The translations under genes were made by a program, and so were the position numbers. A model generated the notes under the pieces. The model saw only the letters and a list, made by a program, of their open reading frames with translations, had not been told where the DNA came from and made no database searches. A stretch of DNA of 64,000 nucleotides from positions 62,001-126,000 of the forward strand of contig NZ_JACTVJ010000013.1 of NCBI RefSeq assembly GCF_014493765.1, given 5' to 3'. This document shows positions 54,103 to 64,000 of this stretch, piece by piece (the stretch's first letter is position 1; every line of letters starts with the position of its first letter). This DNA is from Streptomyces polyasparticus (GTDB lineage Bacteria > Actinomycetota > Actinomycetes > Streptomycetales > Streptomycetaceae).

Positions 54103-55077
54103 TCAGCGGTTCGGCAGCGTGCGTGGGTAGCCGAGGCGGGCGAGGAGGCTCGTGTCCCCGAAGCGGGTGAGCGCGTGGATCCGGTCTCCGCGCAGGGTGA
54201 GCACCGTCAGACCGTTCGCCCGCAGGATCGGGGCGTGAGGATCGGGGAGGTAGAGCACCAGAGCCGGCTGGCCGTTGGCGCGGGCGGGGAGGAAGGTCAT
54301 CTCCTGGAGCTGATGGGAGGTCAGGAACCGGGCGATCGCCTCGGGTCCGCGGTACCCGACGGGCTGGGGCGGCATGGTCAGCCTGGCGTCGTCGGTCAGC
54401 AGGGCCACCAGTTCGGCGACATCGGAGCGCTGGAACGCGCTGACGAACCGGTCGACGACGGCCGCTTCGGCCGGCGACTTGGGCACCGGCACGTCGTACG
54501 GGTGAAGGCCGGGCGGGAGGGCGGCCCGGGCCCGGACGAGCGCACTGTTGACGGCCGCCTGCGTGGTGTCGAGGATCCCGGCGGTCTCGGCCGCGGGAAA
54601 GCCGAGCACGTCACGGAGCACCAGGACCACACGCTGCCGCGGCGGCAGATGCTGCAGACCCGCCACGAACGACAGAGCGATCGACTCCCGGGCGTCGTAC
54701 CGGGCTTCGGGGCCGGGCGTCAGGCCGTCCGCATCACCGGGGTAGGGCTCGAGCCACCACGGGTCGGCGGCTCCGCCCTGCGCCGGGCCGGGATCGGGCA
54801 GACCCGCCGGCTGCGGCCGGCGGGATTCACCGCGCAGGTGGTTGAGACAGCGGTTGGTGGCGATCCGGTACAGCCACGCCCGCAGTGACCTGCCGTCGAA
54901 CCGGCCGATCGAACGCCATGCCGCCAACAGGGCCTCCTGAAGTACGTCCTCGGCGTCCTGCACCGATCCCAGAATCCGGTAGCAGTGCGCCTGCAGCTCG
55001 CGGCGGTGGGGAGCGATGAGTTCACGGAAGGCCTCACCGTCCCCCGCCTGGGCAAGGGCAAGGGTCGCTTCGGTCAT
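54103..55077 (-). CDS. ECF-type sigma factor with C-terminal SnoaL-like domain
   Basis: The 324-residue protein has sigma region 2 (AHCYRILGSVQDAEDVLQEA; AWLYRIATNRCLNHLRG), region 4 with its helix-turn-helix (LPPRQRVVLVLRDVLGFPAA) and then a SnoaL-like domain (VDRFVSAFQRSDVAELVALL; GPEAIARFLTSHQ). This is the SigX5/SigG-like group, where the extra domain, rather than a separate anti-sigma factor, is thought to control activity. The start was set at the Met of MTEATLALAQ. It is divergent from the DHFR-family gene, and such pairs are frequent, which suggests that it directs its transcription. Confidence 0.88.
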   Translation of the reverse strand: MTEATLALAQAGDGEAFRELIAPHRRELQAHCYRILGSVQDAEDVLQEALLAAWRSIGRFDGRSLRAWLYRIATNRCLNHLRGESRRPQPAGLPDPGPAQGGAADPWWLEPYPGDADGLTPGPEARYDARESIALSFVAGLQHLPPRQRVVLVLRDVLGFPAAETAGILDTTQAAVNSALVRARAALPPGLHPYDVPVPKSPAEAAVVDRFVSAFQRSDVAELVALLTDDARLTMPPQPVGYRGPEAIARFLTSHQLQEMTFLPARANGQPALVLYLPDPHAPILRANGLTVLTLRGDRIHALTRFGDTSLLARLGYPRTLPNR

Positions 55078-55208
55078 GGGGCGGACTGTCCCTTCGTCCG
55101 GGCTCTCGGGCTTCTGACAGTGCAACACCCCTGACGGCCCGGATTCATCGCCGTCGCGCCGGTGAATCCTCCGCACGGCCGGTGCTTCACCTGGCAGACG
55201 CGCTCACC

Positions 55209-55247
55209 TGCGGATTCCACCGGCAGCAGTGCGGATTCCACCGGCAG
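55209..55247. repeat. Direct repeat in the leader of the DHFR-family gene
   Basis: TGCGGATTCCACCGGCAG occurs at 55209 and again at 55230, 21 bp apart. The second copy ends just before the AAGGAGG ribosome site, so it could be a binding site in the promoter or affect translation. Confidence 0.7.
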
Positions 55248-55258
55248 AAGGAGGCACC

Positions 55259-55792
55259 ATGCGCAATCTGATCGTGAGCAGCCTGGTCTCGCTCGACGGC
55301 GTCCACGGCGACCCGCAGTCATGGGTCGGGGACTTCTTCGACCAGCAGGCCGCCGAGGAGGCACTCGCCGTACTGCGCGAGAGCGACGCCATGCTGATGG
55401 GCAGGACCACCTACACCGAGTTCGCCGCCGCCTGGTCCTCGCCCTCCGGGCTCTACCTGGACCGGATCAACGACATACCCAAGTACGTCTTCTCCTCCAC
55501 CCTGACCACAGCGGACTGGAACAACTCGACGCTCGTCCCCGGCGACCCGGTCCCCGCCGTGCAGGAACTGAAGAAACAGGGAGACGGGCATCTGATGATC
55601 TACGGCTACGGCCGGCTCGCCCAGACCCTCCTCGAACACGGCCTGGTCGACCGGCTGAACTTCCTCGTCGTCCCGGTCATGGCGGGCGGCGGCACTCCGC
55701 TGCTGCGCCCCGGCAAGCGCACGAACCTGCGGCTGGCCTCCGTCAGGGAGCGCCGCAACGGCGTGGTCGCTCTCTCCTACGCGAACGCCTGA
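55259..55792 (+). CDS. Dihydrofolate reductase-family (RibD C-terminal-like) protein
   Basis: The 177-residue protein has the DHFR/RibD reductase fold: NLIVSSLVSLDGVHGDPQSW, then AMLMGRTTYTEFAAAW, LMIYGYGRLAQTLLEHGLVD and VVPVMAGGGTPLL. Most streptomycete members of this type are not folate enzymes and have no known substrate. A strong GGAGG precedes the ATG. It is divergent from the ECF sigma gene and is its probable target. Confidence 0.87.
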   Translation: MRNLIVSSLVSLDGVHGDPQSWVGDFFDQQAAEEALAVLRESDAMLMGRTTYTEFAAAWSSPSGLYLDRINDIPKYVFSSTLTTADWNNSTLVPGDPVPAVQELKKQGDGHLMIYGYGRLAQTLLEHGLVDRLNFLVVPVMAGGGTPLLRPGKRTNLRLASVRERRNGVVALSYANA

Positions 55793-55798
55793 CGTCTC

Positions 55799-55848
55799 CG
55801 CGTACAGACAAAGCGCATCGCGTACAGACAAAGCGCATACAGACAAAG
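55799..55848. repeat. 20-bp tandem repeat after the DHFR-family gene
   Basis: CGCGTACAGACAAAGCGCAT occurs twice without change, followed by a partial third copy (ACAGACAAAG) that runs into the terminator stem. It begins seven bases past the stop. Confidence 0.88.
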
Positions 55849-55878
55849 GAGGCGCCCCCCGCACAGGGGCGCCTCCTT
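55846..55878. terminator. Bidirectional hairpin terminator
   Basis: A 13-base stem, AAGGAGGCGCCCC with GGGGCGCCTCCTT, encloses a seven-base loop between the convergent DHFR-family and ppdK genes. A second weaker inverted repeat (CGGGGCCGTCG / CGACGGCCCCG) follows at 55887-55943, closer to ppdK. Confidence 0.8.
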
Positions 55879-55973
55879 CGATGGACCCGGGGCCGTCGAC
55901 GAACCGGTGAGGGTTTGTCAGGGCATGACCCGCCGACGGCCCCGGTGGTTCAGCCACCGGTCATGGTCCGGCC

Positions 55974-58685
<2,712 letters not shown>

Positions 58686-58876
58686 GGGTCTCGACTCCTC
58701 GAGGCTCGGTGGCTGCCCTGACGTCGAGGAACATACCCAGATCGAAGGCTTCTGAGGAGATACACCTGAGCGCCCTACGGCCGTAACCACCCGTCCGCCA
58801 GCAGATCGAAAGTGACCCTTCGGTAGGCGAAGTTTTCATCCCCCGAAGGGAGCTTGACCTCATCGAGAAAGATTGC

Positions 58877-58988
58877 GCTCACATGAGCGGGATCTGGAGC
58901 AGTTGAGTTCAAGTCTTGAACGCAAAAAGGGTGGCACCCCGTGCCACCCTTCAGGCCCCACACACCTTCAAGATCCGCTCATGTGAGC
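58877..58988. repeat. Inverted repeat pair with two internal palindromes
   Basis: GCTCACATGAGCGG at 58877-58890 returns as its exact reverse complement at 58975-58988. The match extends outward as GATC(T) with one base of slip. Each copy is itself nearly palindromic (GCTCA-CA-TGAGC). Between them lie a 15-bp perfect palindrome and a terminator hairpin. This could be a pair of operators in front of ppdK, or the remains of a small non-coding mobile element. Confidence 0.6.
58927..58951 (-). terminator. Rho-independent terminator of dusB
   Basis: The 11-base arms AAGGGTGGCAC and GTGCCACCCTT enclose three bases and run into a T-run on the minus strand, 138 bases beyond the dusB stop. Confidence 0.85.
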
Positions 58989-59089
58989 AGTGAGCTTCTC
59001 AAGGTGGCGAGAATCACGCGATTATCGATCATCAATCGGCGGGCTTTCCCAGGGTCCGGACGCCGTCTTCCCAGCCTCCGGACACCTCC

Positions 59090-60277
59090 TCAGCCGCCGG
59101 ACGTGTCCAGCTCCGCCTCTTCGCTCACGCCCGCGCAGTCGTACGGGTCCTTGAGCCAGCCGTCCGGCAGCACGACCCGGTTGTTGCCCGACGTACGGCC
59201 GCGCGGGCCGTCCGCGCCGACCGGCCAGGCCTGGTCGAGATCCAGCTCGTCGAGCCCGCCGCGCAGCTCCTGGAGGGAAGAGGTGATCGCCAGGCGCTTG
59301 CGCATCTCGGAGCCGACCGCGAAGCCCTTGAGGTACCAGGCCACATGCTTACGGAAGTCGATGACACCGCGTGCCTCGTCACCGATCCACTCCCCGAGCA
59401 GCGTCGCGTGCCGCACCATCACCTCGGCAACCTCTCGAAGCGAAGGCGCCGCGGGGGCCTGGTTGCCCTCGAAGATGCCGACCAGGTCGCCGAAGAGCCA
59501 CGGCCGCCCCAGGCAGCCGCGGCCCACGACCACTCCGTCGCAGCCCGTCTCGCGCATCATGCGCACCGCGTCCTCGGCGGACCAGATGTCCCCGTTGCCC
59601 AGCACCGGGATCTCCGGCACGTGCTCCTTGAGCCGCGCGATGGCGTCCCAGTCCGCGGTGCCGCCGTAGTGCTGGGCCGCCGTGCGCCCGTGCAGCGCGA
59701 TCGCCGTGACGCCCTCCTCGACCGCGATACGGCCCGCGTCGAGATAGGTGATGTGGTCGTCGTCGATGCCCTTGCGCATCTTCATCGTGACCGGCAGATC
59801 GCCGGCGCCGCTGACGGCCTCGCGCAGGATCGCGCGCAGCAGGTTCCGCTTGTACGGGAGGGCCGAGCCGCCGCCCTTGCGGGTGACCTTGGGGACCGGG
59901 CAGCCGAAGTTGAGGTCGATGTGGTCGGCGAGGTTCTCCTCCGCGATCATGCGGACGGCCTTGCCGACGGTGGCCGGGTCCACTCCGTACAGCTGGATCG
60001 AGCGGGGCTTCTCGGTCTCGTCGAAGTGGATCAACTGCATGGTCTTCTCGTTGCGCTCGACCAGGGCGCGCGTCGTGATCATCTCGCTGACGAACAGGCC
60101 CTTGCCGCCGGAGGCTTCCTCCTTTGATTCGCCTCCGGCGAATGATCCGCCTTCGGCGAATTGCCGGCAGAGGGTACGGAACGGCGCGTTCGTGATCCCG
60201 GCCATGGGGGCGAGCACCACGGGCGGCTGGACGACGTGCGGTCCGACGGTGAGCGGGGAGAAGGAGTGCTGCGGCAT
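59090..60277 (-). CDS. dusB: tRNA-dihydrouridine synthase with a repeat-derived insert
   Basis: This FMN enzyme reduces uridines in the tRNA D loop. The 395-residue protein has the TIM-barrel motifs VVLAPMAGITNAPFRTLCRQ, IDLNFGCPVPKVTRKGGGSA (catalytic Cys), AIALHGRTAAQHYGG and IPVLGNGDIWSAEDA, plus a C-terminal helical domain. Oddity: between RTLCRQF and LFVSEM it has about 17 extra residues (AEGGSFAGGESKEEASGGKG) where relatives have a short turn; the DNA here contains two palindromes and appears to be an in-frame insertion. ATG start. Nothing else is cotranscribed. Confidence 0.94.
   Translation of the reverse strand: MPQHSFSPLTVGPHVVQPPVVLAPMAGITNAPFRTLCRQFAEGGSFAGGESKEEASGGKGLFVSEMITTRALVERNEKTMQLIHFDETEKPRSIQLYGVDPATVGKAVRMIAEENLADHIDLNFGCPVPKVTRKGGGSALPYKRNLLRAILREAVSGAGDLPVTMKMRKGIDDDHITYLDAGRIAVEEGVTAIALHGRTAAQHYGGTADWDAIARLKEHVPEIPVLGNGDIWSAEDAVRMMRETGCDGVVVGRGCLGRPWLFGDLVGIFEGNQAPAAPSLREVAEVMVRHATLLGEWIGDEARGVIDFRKHVAWYLKGFAVGSEMRKRLAITSSLQELRGGLDELDLDQAWPVGADGPRGRTSGNNRVVLPDGWLKDPYDCAGVSEEAELDTSGG
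60127..60161. repeat. Two REP-like palindromes inside dusB
   Basis: ATTCGCCTCCGGCGAAT (60127-60143) and ATCCGCCTTCGGCGAAT (60145-60161) are similar stem-loops with seven-base arms and small loops, one base apart. They lie exactly where DusB has extra residues. Confidence 0.75.
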
Positions 60278-60342
60278 CCCGCCATTGTCGCGTACGCGGC
60301 CCCCTGGCGGACAGAGTCTTTAGTTAGGCGTACTTTTGATGC

Positions 60343-61821
60343 ATGCCCTCGTCTGCCCCTGTGAGCGATCCCCTGACCCATCGCAGGCGCATGCTGATCC
60401 TCGCGATCTGCTGTATGAGCCTGCTGATCGTCAGCCTCGACAACACCGTCCTGAACGTCGCCCTGCCCTCCATGCGCAAGGAACTCGACGCGGATGTGGC
60501 GGGCATGCAGTGGACGATCGACGCGTACACCCTGGTCCTGGCCTCGCTCCTGATGCTGGCCGGTTCGACGGCGGACCGGATCGGGCGGCGCAAGGTCTTC
60601 ACGACCGGACTGGTCCTCTTCACGATCGGCTCGGTGCTCTGCTCGCTCGCGCCGAACCTCGAATCCCTGATCGCGTTCCGCATGGTGCAGGCCGTGGGCG
60701 GTTCGATGCTCAACCCCGTGGCGATGTCGATCATCACCAACACCTTCACCGAGCCCAGGGAGCGCGCCCGCGCCATCGGCGTCTGGGGCGCGGTCGTCGG
60801 CATCTCGATGGCCGCGGGACCGCTGATCGGCGGGCTGCTCGTGGACTCCGTCGGCTGGCGCTCGATCTTCTGGGTCAACCTCCCGGTCGGCCTCCTCGCC
60901 CTCTTCCTGACCCTGCGCTACGTGCCCGAGTCCCGCGCCCCCAAGCCCCGCCGCCCCGACCCGGTGGGCCAGGTCCTCGTGATCGCCCTGCTCGGCTCCG
61001 TCACGTACGCGATCATCGAGGCCCCCGCGAAGGGCTGGCTGTCGGCGGAGATCCTCGCGTTCAGCGCCCTGGCCGTCCTCGCCCTCGCCGGCCTCGTGCT
61101 CTACGAGCGGCGGCGGGACGAACCGCTGATCGATCTGCGGTTCTTCCGCAGCGCGCCGTTCAGCGGGGCGACGGTCATCGCGGTCAGCGCCTTCGCCGCG
61201 CTCTCCGGCTTCCTCTTCCTGTCCACGCTCTATCTGCAGGACGTCCGCGGGTACGACGCCCTGCACGCCGGACTGTGGATGCTGCCCATGGCGGCGATGT
61301 GCTTCGTGTGCGCACCGCTGTCGGGACGGCTCGTCGGCAGTCGCGGGCCCCGGATCTCCCTGCTGGTGGCGGGTGTCGCGATGACGGTGAGCGGGGTGCT
61401 GTTCGCGGCCTTCGAGGCGGAGACCTCGAACACCACGCTCGTCATCGGGTACGTGGTCTTCGGCATCGGCTTCGGTTTCGTGAACGCCCCCATCACCAAC
61501 ACCGCTGTCTCCGGCATGCCCCGCGCACAGGCGGGCGTCGCGGCCGCGGTCGCCTCGACCAGCCGCCAGGTGGGCGGCACGCTCGGGGTTGCGGTGATCG
61601 GGGCGGTGCTCGCGGCAAACATGGCCTCGGCGGCCTCCTCCTCCGCCTCCGTGGACTTCGTCGAGGCGAGCAAGCCCGCGTGGTGGATCATCGCGGGCTG
61701 CGGGCTCAGCGTGCTCGTGGTGGGTGCGCTGACCAGCGGGCGGTGGGCCCGGGGTACGGCGATCCGTACGGCCGAGCGGCTTGAGCACACGGAGGCGGCG
61801 GAAGCCTCGGTCAAGGTCTGA
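60343..61821 (+). CDS. MFS transporter, DHA2 (EmrB/QacA) family
   Basis: The 492-residue protein has about 14 membrane helices with the DHA2 signs: the first-helix motif SLDNTVLNVALPSM (motif D1), LLMLAGSTADRIGRRKVF (motif A) and MVQAVGGSMLNPVAMSIITN (motif C-like). Members pump out drugs and secondary metabolites using protons. Here there is no regulator or biosynthetic gene next to it. The promoter region between dusB and this gene is only 65 bp and includes TAGTTAGGCGTACTTTTGAT. Confidence 0.92.
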   Translation: MPSSAPVSDPLTHRRRMLILAICCMSLLIVSLDNTVLNVALPSMRKELDADVAGMQWTIDAYTLVLASLLMLAGSTADRIGRRKVFTTGLVLFTIGSVLCSLAPNLESLIAFRMVQAVGGSMLNPVAMSIITNTFTEPRERARAIGVWGAVVGISMAAGPLIGGLLVDSVGWRSIFWVNLPVGLLALFLTLRYVPESRAPKPRRPDPVGQVLVIALLGSVTYAIIEAPAKGWLSAEILAFSALAVLALAGLVLYERRRDEPLIDLRFFRSAPFSGATVIAVSAFAALSGFLFLSTLYLQDVRGYDALHAGLWMLPMAAMCFVCAPLSGRLVGSRGPRISLLVAGVAMTVSGVLFAAFEAETSNTTLVIGYVVFGIGFGFVNAPITNTAVSGMPRAQAGVAAAVASTSRQVGGTLGVAVIGAVLAANMASAASSSASVDFVEASKPAWWIIAGCGLSVLVVGALTSGRWARGTAIRTAERLEHTEAAEASVKV

Positions 61822-61854
61822 CGACGGCGCGCGGTGGCCGCGCGCATTCTCGCA

Positions 61855-61950
61855 CCGTCCGGGCCGCCTCCTCCCGTCCGGGCCGCCCTCCGCCGTCCGT
61901 GCCGCGCCCCGCCTTCCGTGCCGCGCTCCCGCCGTCCGGGCCGCCGTGCG
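61855..61950. repeat. Five 19-bp tandem repeats
   Basis: CCGTCCGGGCCGCCCTCCG and variants repeat five times at 19-bp spacing between the MFS stop and the hydrolase start. The repeat begins 33 bases past the stop and ends about 25 bases before the next start. Confidence 0.8.
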
Positions 61951-61975
61951 GCCGCCCGTGAAACAATGGGGACGC

Positions 61976-62854
61976 ATGCGACACCTCACCACCTCGGTCG
62001 GAGGGACAGCCACCTTCTACCGGGATACGGGCCCTCAAGACGGACCGATCGTGCTGCTGCCGCACGGCTACCCCGGGTCGTCGTTCGTGTACCGGCAGCT
62101 GATGGCCGCACTGGACGACCGATGGCGGCTGATCGCCCCGGACATGCCCGGGTTCGGCTACAGCGCCACCCCCGCGCCGGAGGAGTTCGGCTACACCTTC
62201 GACGCCTACGCCGACTTCCTGTTCGAGTTCACCCAGAGCCTCGGCCTGAAGCGCTACGTGATCTGGCTGCACGACTACGGCTCCCAGTTCGGGCTCCGGC
62301 TCGCGATGCGGGAACCGGGGCGAGTGGCGGGACTGATCATCCAGAACGGCGACATCTACGAGGACGAGTTCGGACCCAAGTACGACGCCCTGCGCCAGTT
62401 CTGGGCCGACCCGGGTCCCGAGGCGCGCCGGGGCATCGCCGCCCACGTCAGCCTGGAGGGCTTCCGGGACGAGTTCACGGGCGAACTGCCCCCCGCCGTC
62501 GCGGACCGGATCCCACCCGACCTGTGGACCCTGCACTGGGCGCTCATGCAGACTCCCGAACGCGTGGCGAACCTGGTCCGGCTCCTCGAGGACCAGCCGA
62601 GCACCCTGGCGTGGTTCGAGCGTCAGCGGGCCTACCTGCGCGAACACCGGCCCGAGACGCTCATCGTGTGGGGGCCTCACGACGGGTACATGCCCGAAGC
62701 CGCAGCCCGCGCGTATCACCGCGACCTCCCCGAGGCGGAGTTGCACCTCCTCGACGGGGGCCACTGGCTGCTCGAAACCCACCTCGACGAGGTGGTCCCA
62801 CTGGTCCGCGCGTTCCTCGATCGCGTGCTGCCCTCGGCGGCGGCTTCGCCCTGA
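61976..62854 (+). CDS. Alpha/beta hydrolase (epoxide hydrolase/dehalogenase-like)
   Basis: The 292-residue enzyme has the HG motif LLPHGYPGSS and the nucleophile elbow in LHDYGSQFG, which puts an aspartate in the nucleophile position, as in epoxide hydrolases and haloalkane dehalogenases rather than esterases. Later positions are LIVWGPHDGYMPEAAARAYH (acid) and LLDGGHWLLETH (catalytic His). The cap domain carries many aromatic residues (DLWTLHWALMQTPERV). The start is the ATG after GGGGACGC; upstream in-frame sequence is the repeat block. The substrate is unknown. Confidence 0.88.
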   Translation: MRHLTTSVGGTATFYRDTGPQDGPIVLLPHGYPGSSFVYRQLMAALDDRWRLIAPDMPGFGYSATPAPEEFGYTFDAYADFLFEFTQSLGLKRYVIWLHDYGSQFGLRLAMREPGRVAGLIIQNGDIYEDEFGPKYDALRQFWADPGPEARRGIAAHVSLEGFRDEFTGELPPAVADRIPPDLWTLHWALMQTPERVANLVRLLEDQPSTLAWFERQRAYLREHRPETLIVWGPHDGYMPEAAARAYHRDLPEAELHLLDGGHWLLETHLDEVVPLVRAFLDRVLPSAAASP

Positions 62855-62884
62855 CGAGCGACGGAAAGACCACGGCAACAGCAA

Positions 62885-62915
62885 CGGCCCGCAACTCCGA
62901 GGGAGTTGCGGGCCG
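62885..62915. terminator. Bidirectional hairpin terminator
   Basis: Perfect 14-base arms CGGCCCGCAACTCC and GGAGTTGCGGGCCG enclose the loop GAG between the convergent hydrolase and DUF6243 genes. Confidence 0.85.
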
Positions 62916-62929
62916 CCGGCGTATCCGGG

Positions 62930-63142
62930 TCAGCTCTTGGCGGCGTCCTCCGGCTGTGCGTCGCCGGTCGTCGACGACGCACCCTGCGCACGTTCCTGCA
63001 TCTTGCGGACGAGCTCCTGCTTGAGCTCCTCGGCCGTCTTGCGGTCGTTCGCGCGGGAGGTCGCGGATCCGGCGTCGTTCTTACGGGACAGCTTCTTGCG
63101 CTGCCCGCCCACGCCGAGCAGGTTGTTCCGGCTCTTGGCCAC
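62930..63142 (-). CDS. DUF6243-type small protein
   Basis: The 70-residue product starts MAKSRNNLLGVGGQRKKLSR, the conserved opening of a streptomycete-wide family of small, very basic proteins. A helical stretch (AEELKQELVRKMQERAQG) and a flexible acidic tail follow. There is no signal or membrane helix. The function is unknown; a nucleic-acid-associated role is possible from its charge only. It stands alone between a terminator and a 236-bp gap. Confidence 0.82.
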   Translation of the reverse strand: MAKSRNNLLGVGGQRKKLSRKNDAGSATSRANDRKTAEELKQELVRKMQERAQGASSTTGDAQPEDAAKS

Positions 63143-63296
63143 GGGTGATTCCCATCAGGTGAGAGAGATGAAGGTGTCGGAGGGGGCGGGGCCCGGCCCG
63201 CCGGATCTCACTCGTAGATCGGGAGGTGAAAGTACATGGCGCTGACGGTACCGGAGCGCGGGAGGCGGGCGCACCGCATTACCGGTGGGGTGACAG

Positions 63297-63334
63297 ATGA
63301 CAGCTGACAGATATTGAAATCTGTCAGCTGTCAT
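63297..63334. promoter_or_regulatory. Operator-like inverted repeat of the aldo/keto reductase gene
   Basis: Perfect 16-base arms, ATGACAGCTGACAGAT and ATCTGTCAGCTGTCAT, flank six bases (ATTGAA). The arms consist of two TGACAG steps, and a further TGACAG stands just upstream. It is 45 bp before the start codon and overlaps the expected promoter, so a dimeric repressor (TetR-like) is likely; no regulator gene is visible in the window. Confidence 0.75.
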
Positions 63335-63378
63335 GCCAAGCTGAATACGGCACCGTCCTGACCTCCCAAGGAGCCCTC

Positions 63379-64000
63379 ATGAACACCCGCACCCTCGGCA
63401 CCACCGGCCCGGAGACCTCCGCCCTCGGCCTCGGCTGCATGGGCATGTCCGCGCTGTACGGGGACGCCGACCGCGCCGAGTCCCTCGCCACGATCCACGC
63501 CGCGCTCGAAGCGGGCATCACGCTTCTGGACACCGGCGACTTCTACGGCATGGGCCACAACGAGCTGCTGATCAACGAGGCGCTGCGCACCGCCCCCGCC
63601 GCCCTGCGCGAACAGGCGCTCACCAGCGTCAAGTTCGGTGCCCTGCGCACCGTCGAGGGCGGCTTCACCGGCTACGACGGCCGCCCGGCCGCGGTGAAGA
63701 ACTTCGCCGCGTACTCGCTGCAGCGCCTGGGCACCGACCACATCGACATCTACCGGATCGCCCGCGTGGACCCCGACGTACCGATCGAGGAGACCGTCGG
63801 CGCGATCGCCGAGCTGGTGGAGGCCGGGCACGTGCGGCACATCGGCCTCTCCGAGGTCGGCGCCGAGACCCTGCGCCGCGCGGCCGCCGTCGCGCCGATC
63901 TCCGATCTGCAGATCGAGTACTCGCTCATCTCGCGCGGCATCGAGGCGGAGATCCTGCCGACGGCACGCGAGCTCGGCATCGGCATCACCGCGTACGGCG
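63379..64000 (+). CDS. Aldo/keto reductase, 3' end outside window
   Basis: At least 207 residues of an NADPH-dependent aldo/keto reductase are visible. They start [20 protein letters not shown] and continue [20 protein letters not shown] (catalytic Asp and Tyr), SVKFGALRT (Lys), [20 protein letters not shown] and [15 protein letters not shown]. In the usual family sequence the third catalytic region reads Q-x-H or R-x-H; here YRIARVDPD lacks a histidine, as in many AKR members that use another residue. The ATG follows AAGGAG. It sits behind a large inverted repeat. Confidence 0.9.
   Translation, partial: MNTRTLGTTGPETSALGLGCMGMSALYGDADRAESLATIHAALEAGITLLDTGDFYGMGHNELLINEALRTAPAALREQALTSVKFGALRTVEGGFTGYDGRPAAVKNFAAYSLQRLGTDHIDIYRIARVDPDVPIEETVGAIAELVEAGHVRHIGLSEVGAETLRRAAAVAPISDLQIEYSLISRGIEAEILPTARELGIGITAYG

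Larger units (their letters stand above)
58686..59089. other. 404-bp gap between dusB and ppdK, rich in palindromes
   Basis: No gene is visible. From the ppdK side it holds the ppdK leader, an inverted pair of GCTCACATGAGCGG (58877-58890 and, reversed, 58975-58988), the perfect palindrome GTTCAAGTCTTGAAC (58907-58921) and the dusB terminator (58927-58951). GC content is clearly lower than in the genes. Confidence 0.7.

Noticed and set aside
53802-54888. Continuation of the methyltransferase frame to 54888
   Set aside because: After the G-run this frame is Arg/Pro-rich and antisense to the ECF sigma gene; the true continuation is in the next frame and stops at 54068.
60278-62013. Long minus-strand frame opposite the MFS gene, rich in His, Asp and Glu
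   Set aside because: The MFS protein on the plus strand has all family motifs; the opposite frame is its shadow.

Overview
The window is very GC-rich, with strong third-position G/C, GTG and TTG starts, tight ATGA/GTGA gene overlaps and typical actinobacterial families (Hrd-type sigma factor, DUF4235, DUF6243, TSUP, class F-type sortase). It is best read as a piece of a Streptomyces chromosome. From memory, and not checked here, the order hrdA - dnaG - dgt - nitrate reductase - FMN reductase - nirBD - ppdK - dusB matches the S. coelicolor SCO246x-SCO249x neighbourhood, so this looks like core chromosome rather than a genomic island. I see no insertion sequence, prophage, integrase or CRISPR array.

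Layout. 0-13 kb: the end of a DevS-like GAF histidine kinase, a secreted cellulose-type AA10 LPMO behind a perfect CebR operator, small membrane proteins, a YihY/BrkB protein, three tRNA genes (one CAU, two tandem Asn-GTT), an FGGY sugar kinase and a heterodimeric ABC exporter. 13-22 kb: the sigma factor HrdA, an undescribed two-gene unit (a conserved hypothetical plus an AbiEii-like nucleotidyltransferase), DnaG primase, an FAD reductase, a dGTPase and a sirohydrochlorin chelatase. 22-32 kb: a membrane protein, a SanA/YdcF protein, an SDR, assimilatory nitrate reductase NasA, GGCT and CutA, a lipoprotein coupled to an orphan histidine kinase, and a SoxR/FMN-reductase divergent pair. 32-45 kb: a PLP enzyme, a sortase with its probable substrate, a TSUP exporter, an APH-like kinase with an octapeptide repeat, a ferric-reductase-like flavoprotein, a SMI1/KNR4 protein and the nitrite reductase operon (FAD reductase-nirB-nirD). 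45-64 kb: a TetR/MFS/SDR group, a truncated globin, a PhoX-like protein, regulators, a frameshifted methyltransferase, an ECF sigma factor with a C-terminal SnoaL-like domain, PPDK, DusB, a second MFS pump, an alpha/beta hydrolase and an aldo/keto reductase cut by the right edge.

How it works together. The clearest pathway is nitrate assimilation. NasA reduces nitrate, NirBD reduces nitrite to ammonium, and the chelatase at 21 kb can supply the siroheme NirB needs. nasA and the nir operon are 15 kb apart but share an ungapped 59-bp upstream module (40 of 59 identical), each ending at the same distance from its start codon and carrying 11-bp-spaced GlnR-like half sites. A second theme is cellulose response: one perfect and one near-perfect CebR-type palindrome precede two secreted-protein genes.

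The most unusual pattern is at gene ends. Short tandem repeats sit at, or include, the stop codons of many genes. In one case the overlapping stop/start junction of two genes appears to have been copied about four times.
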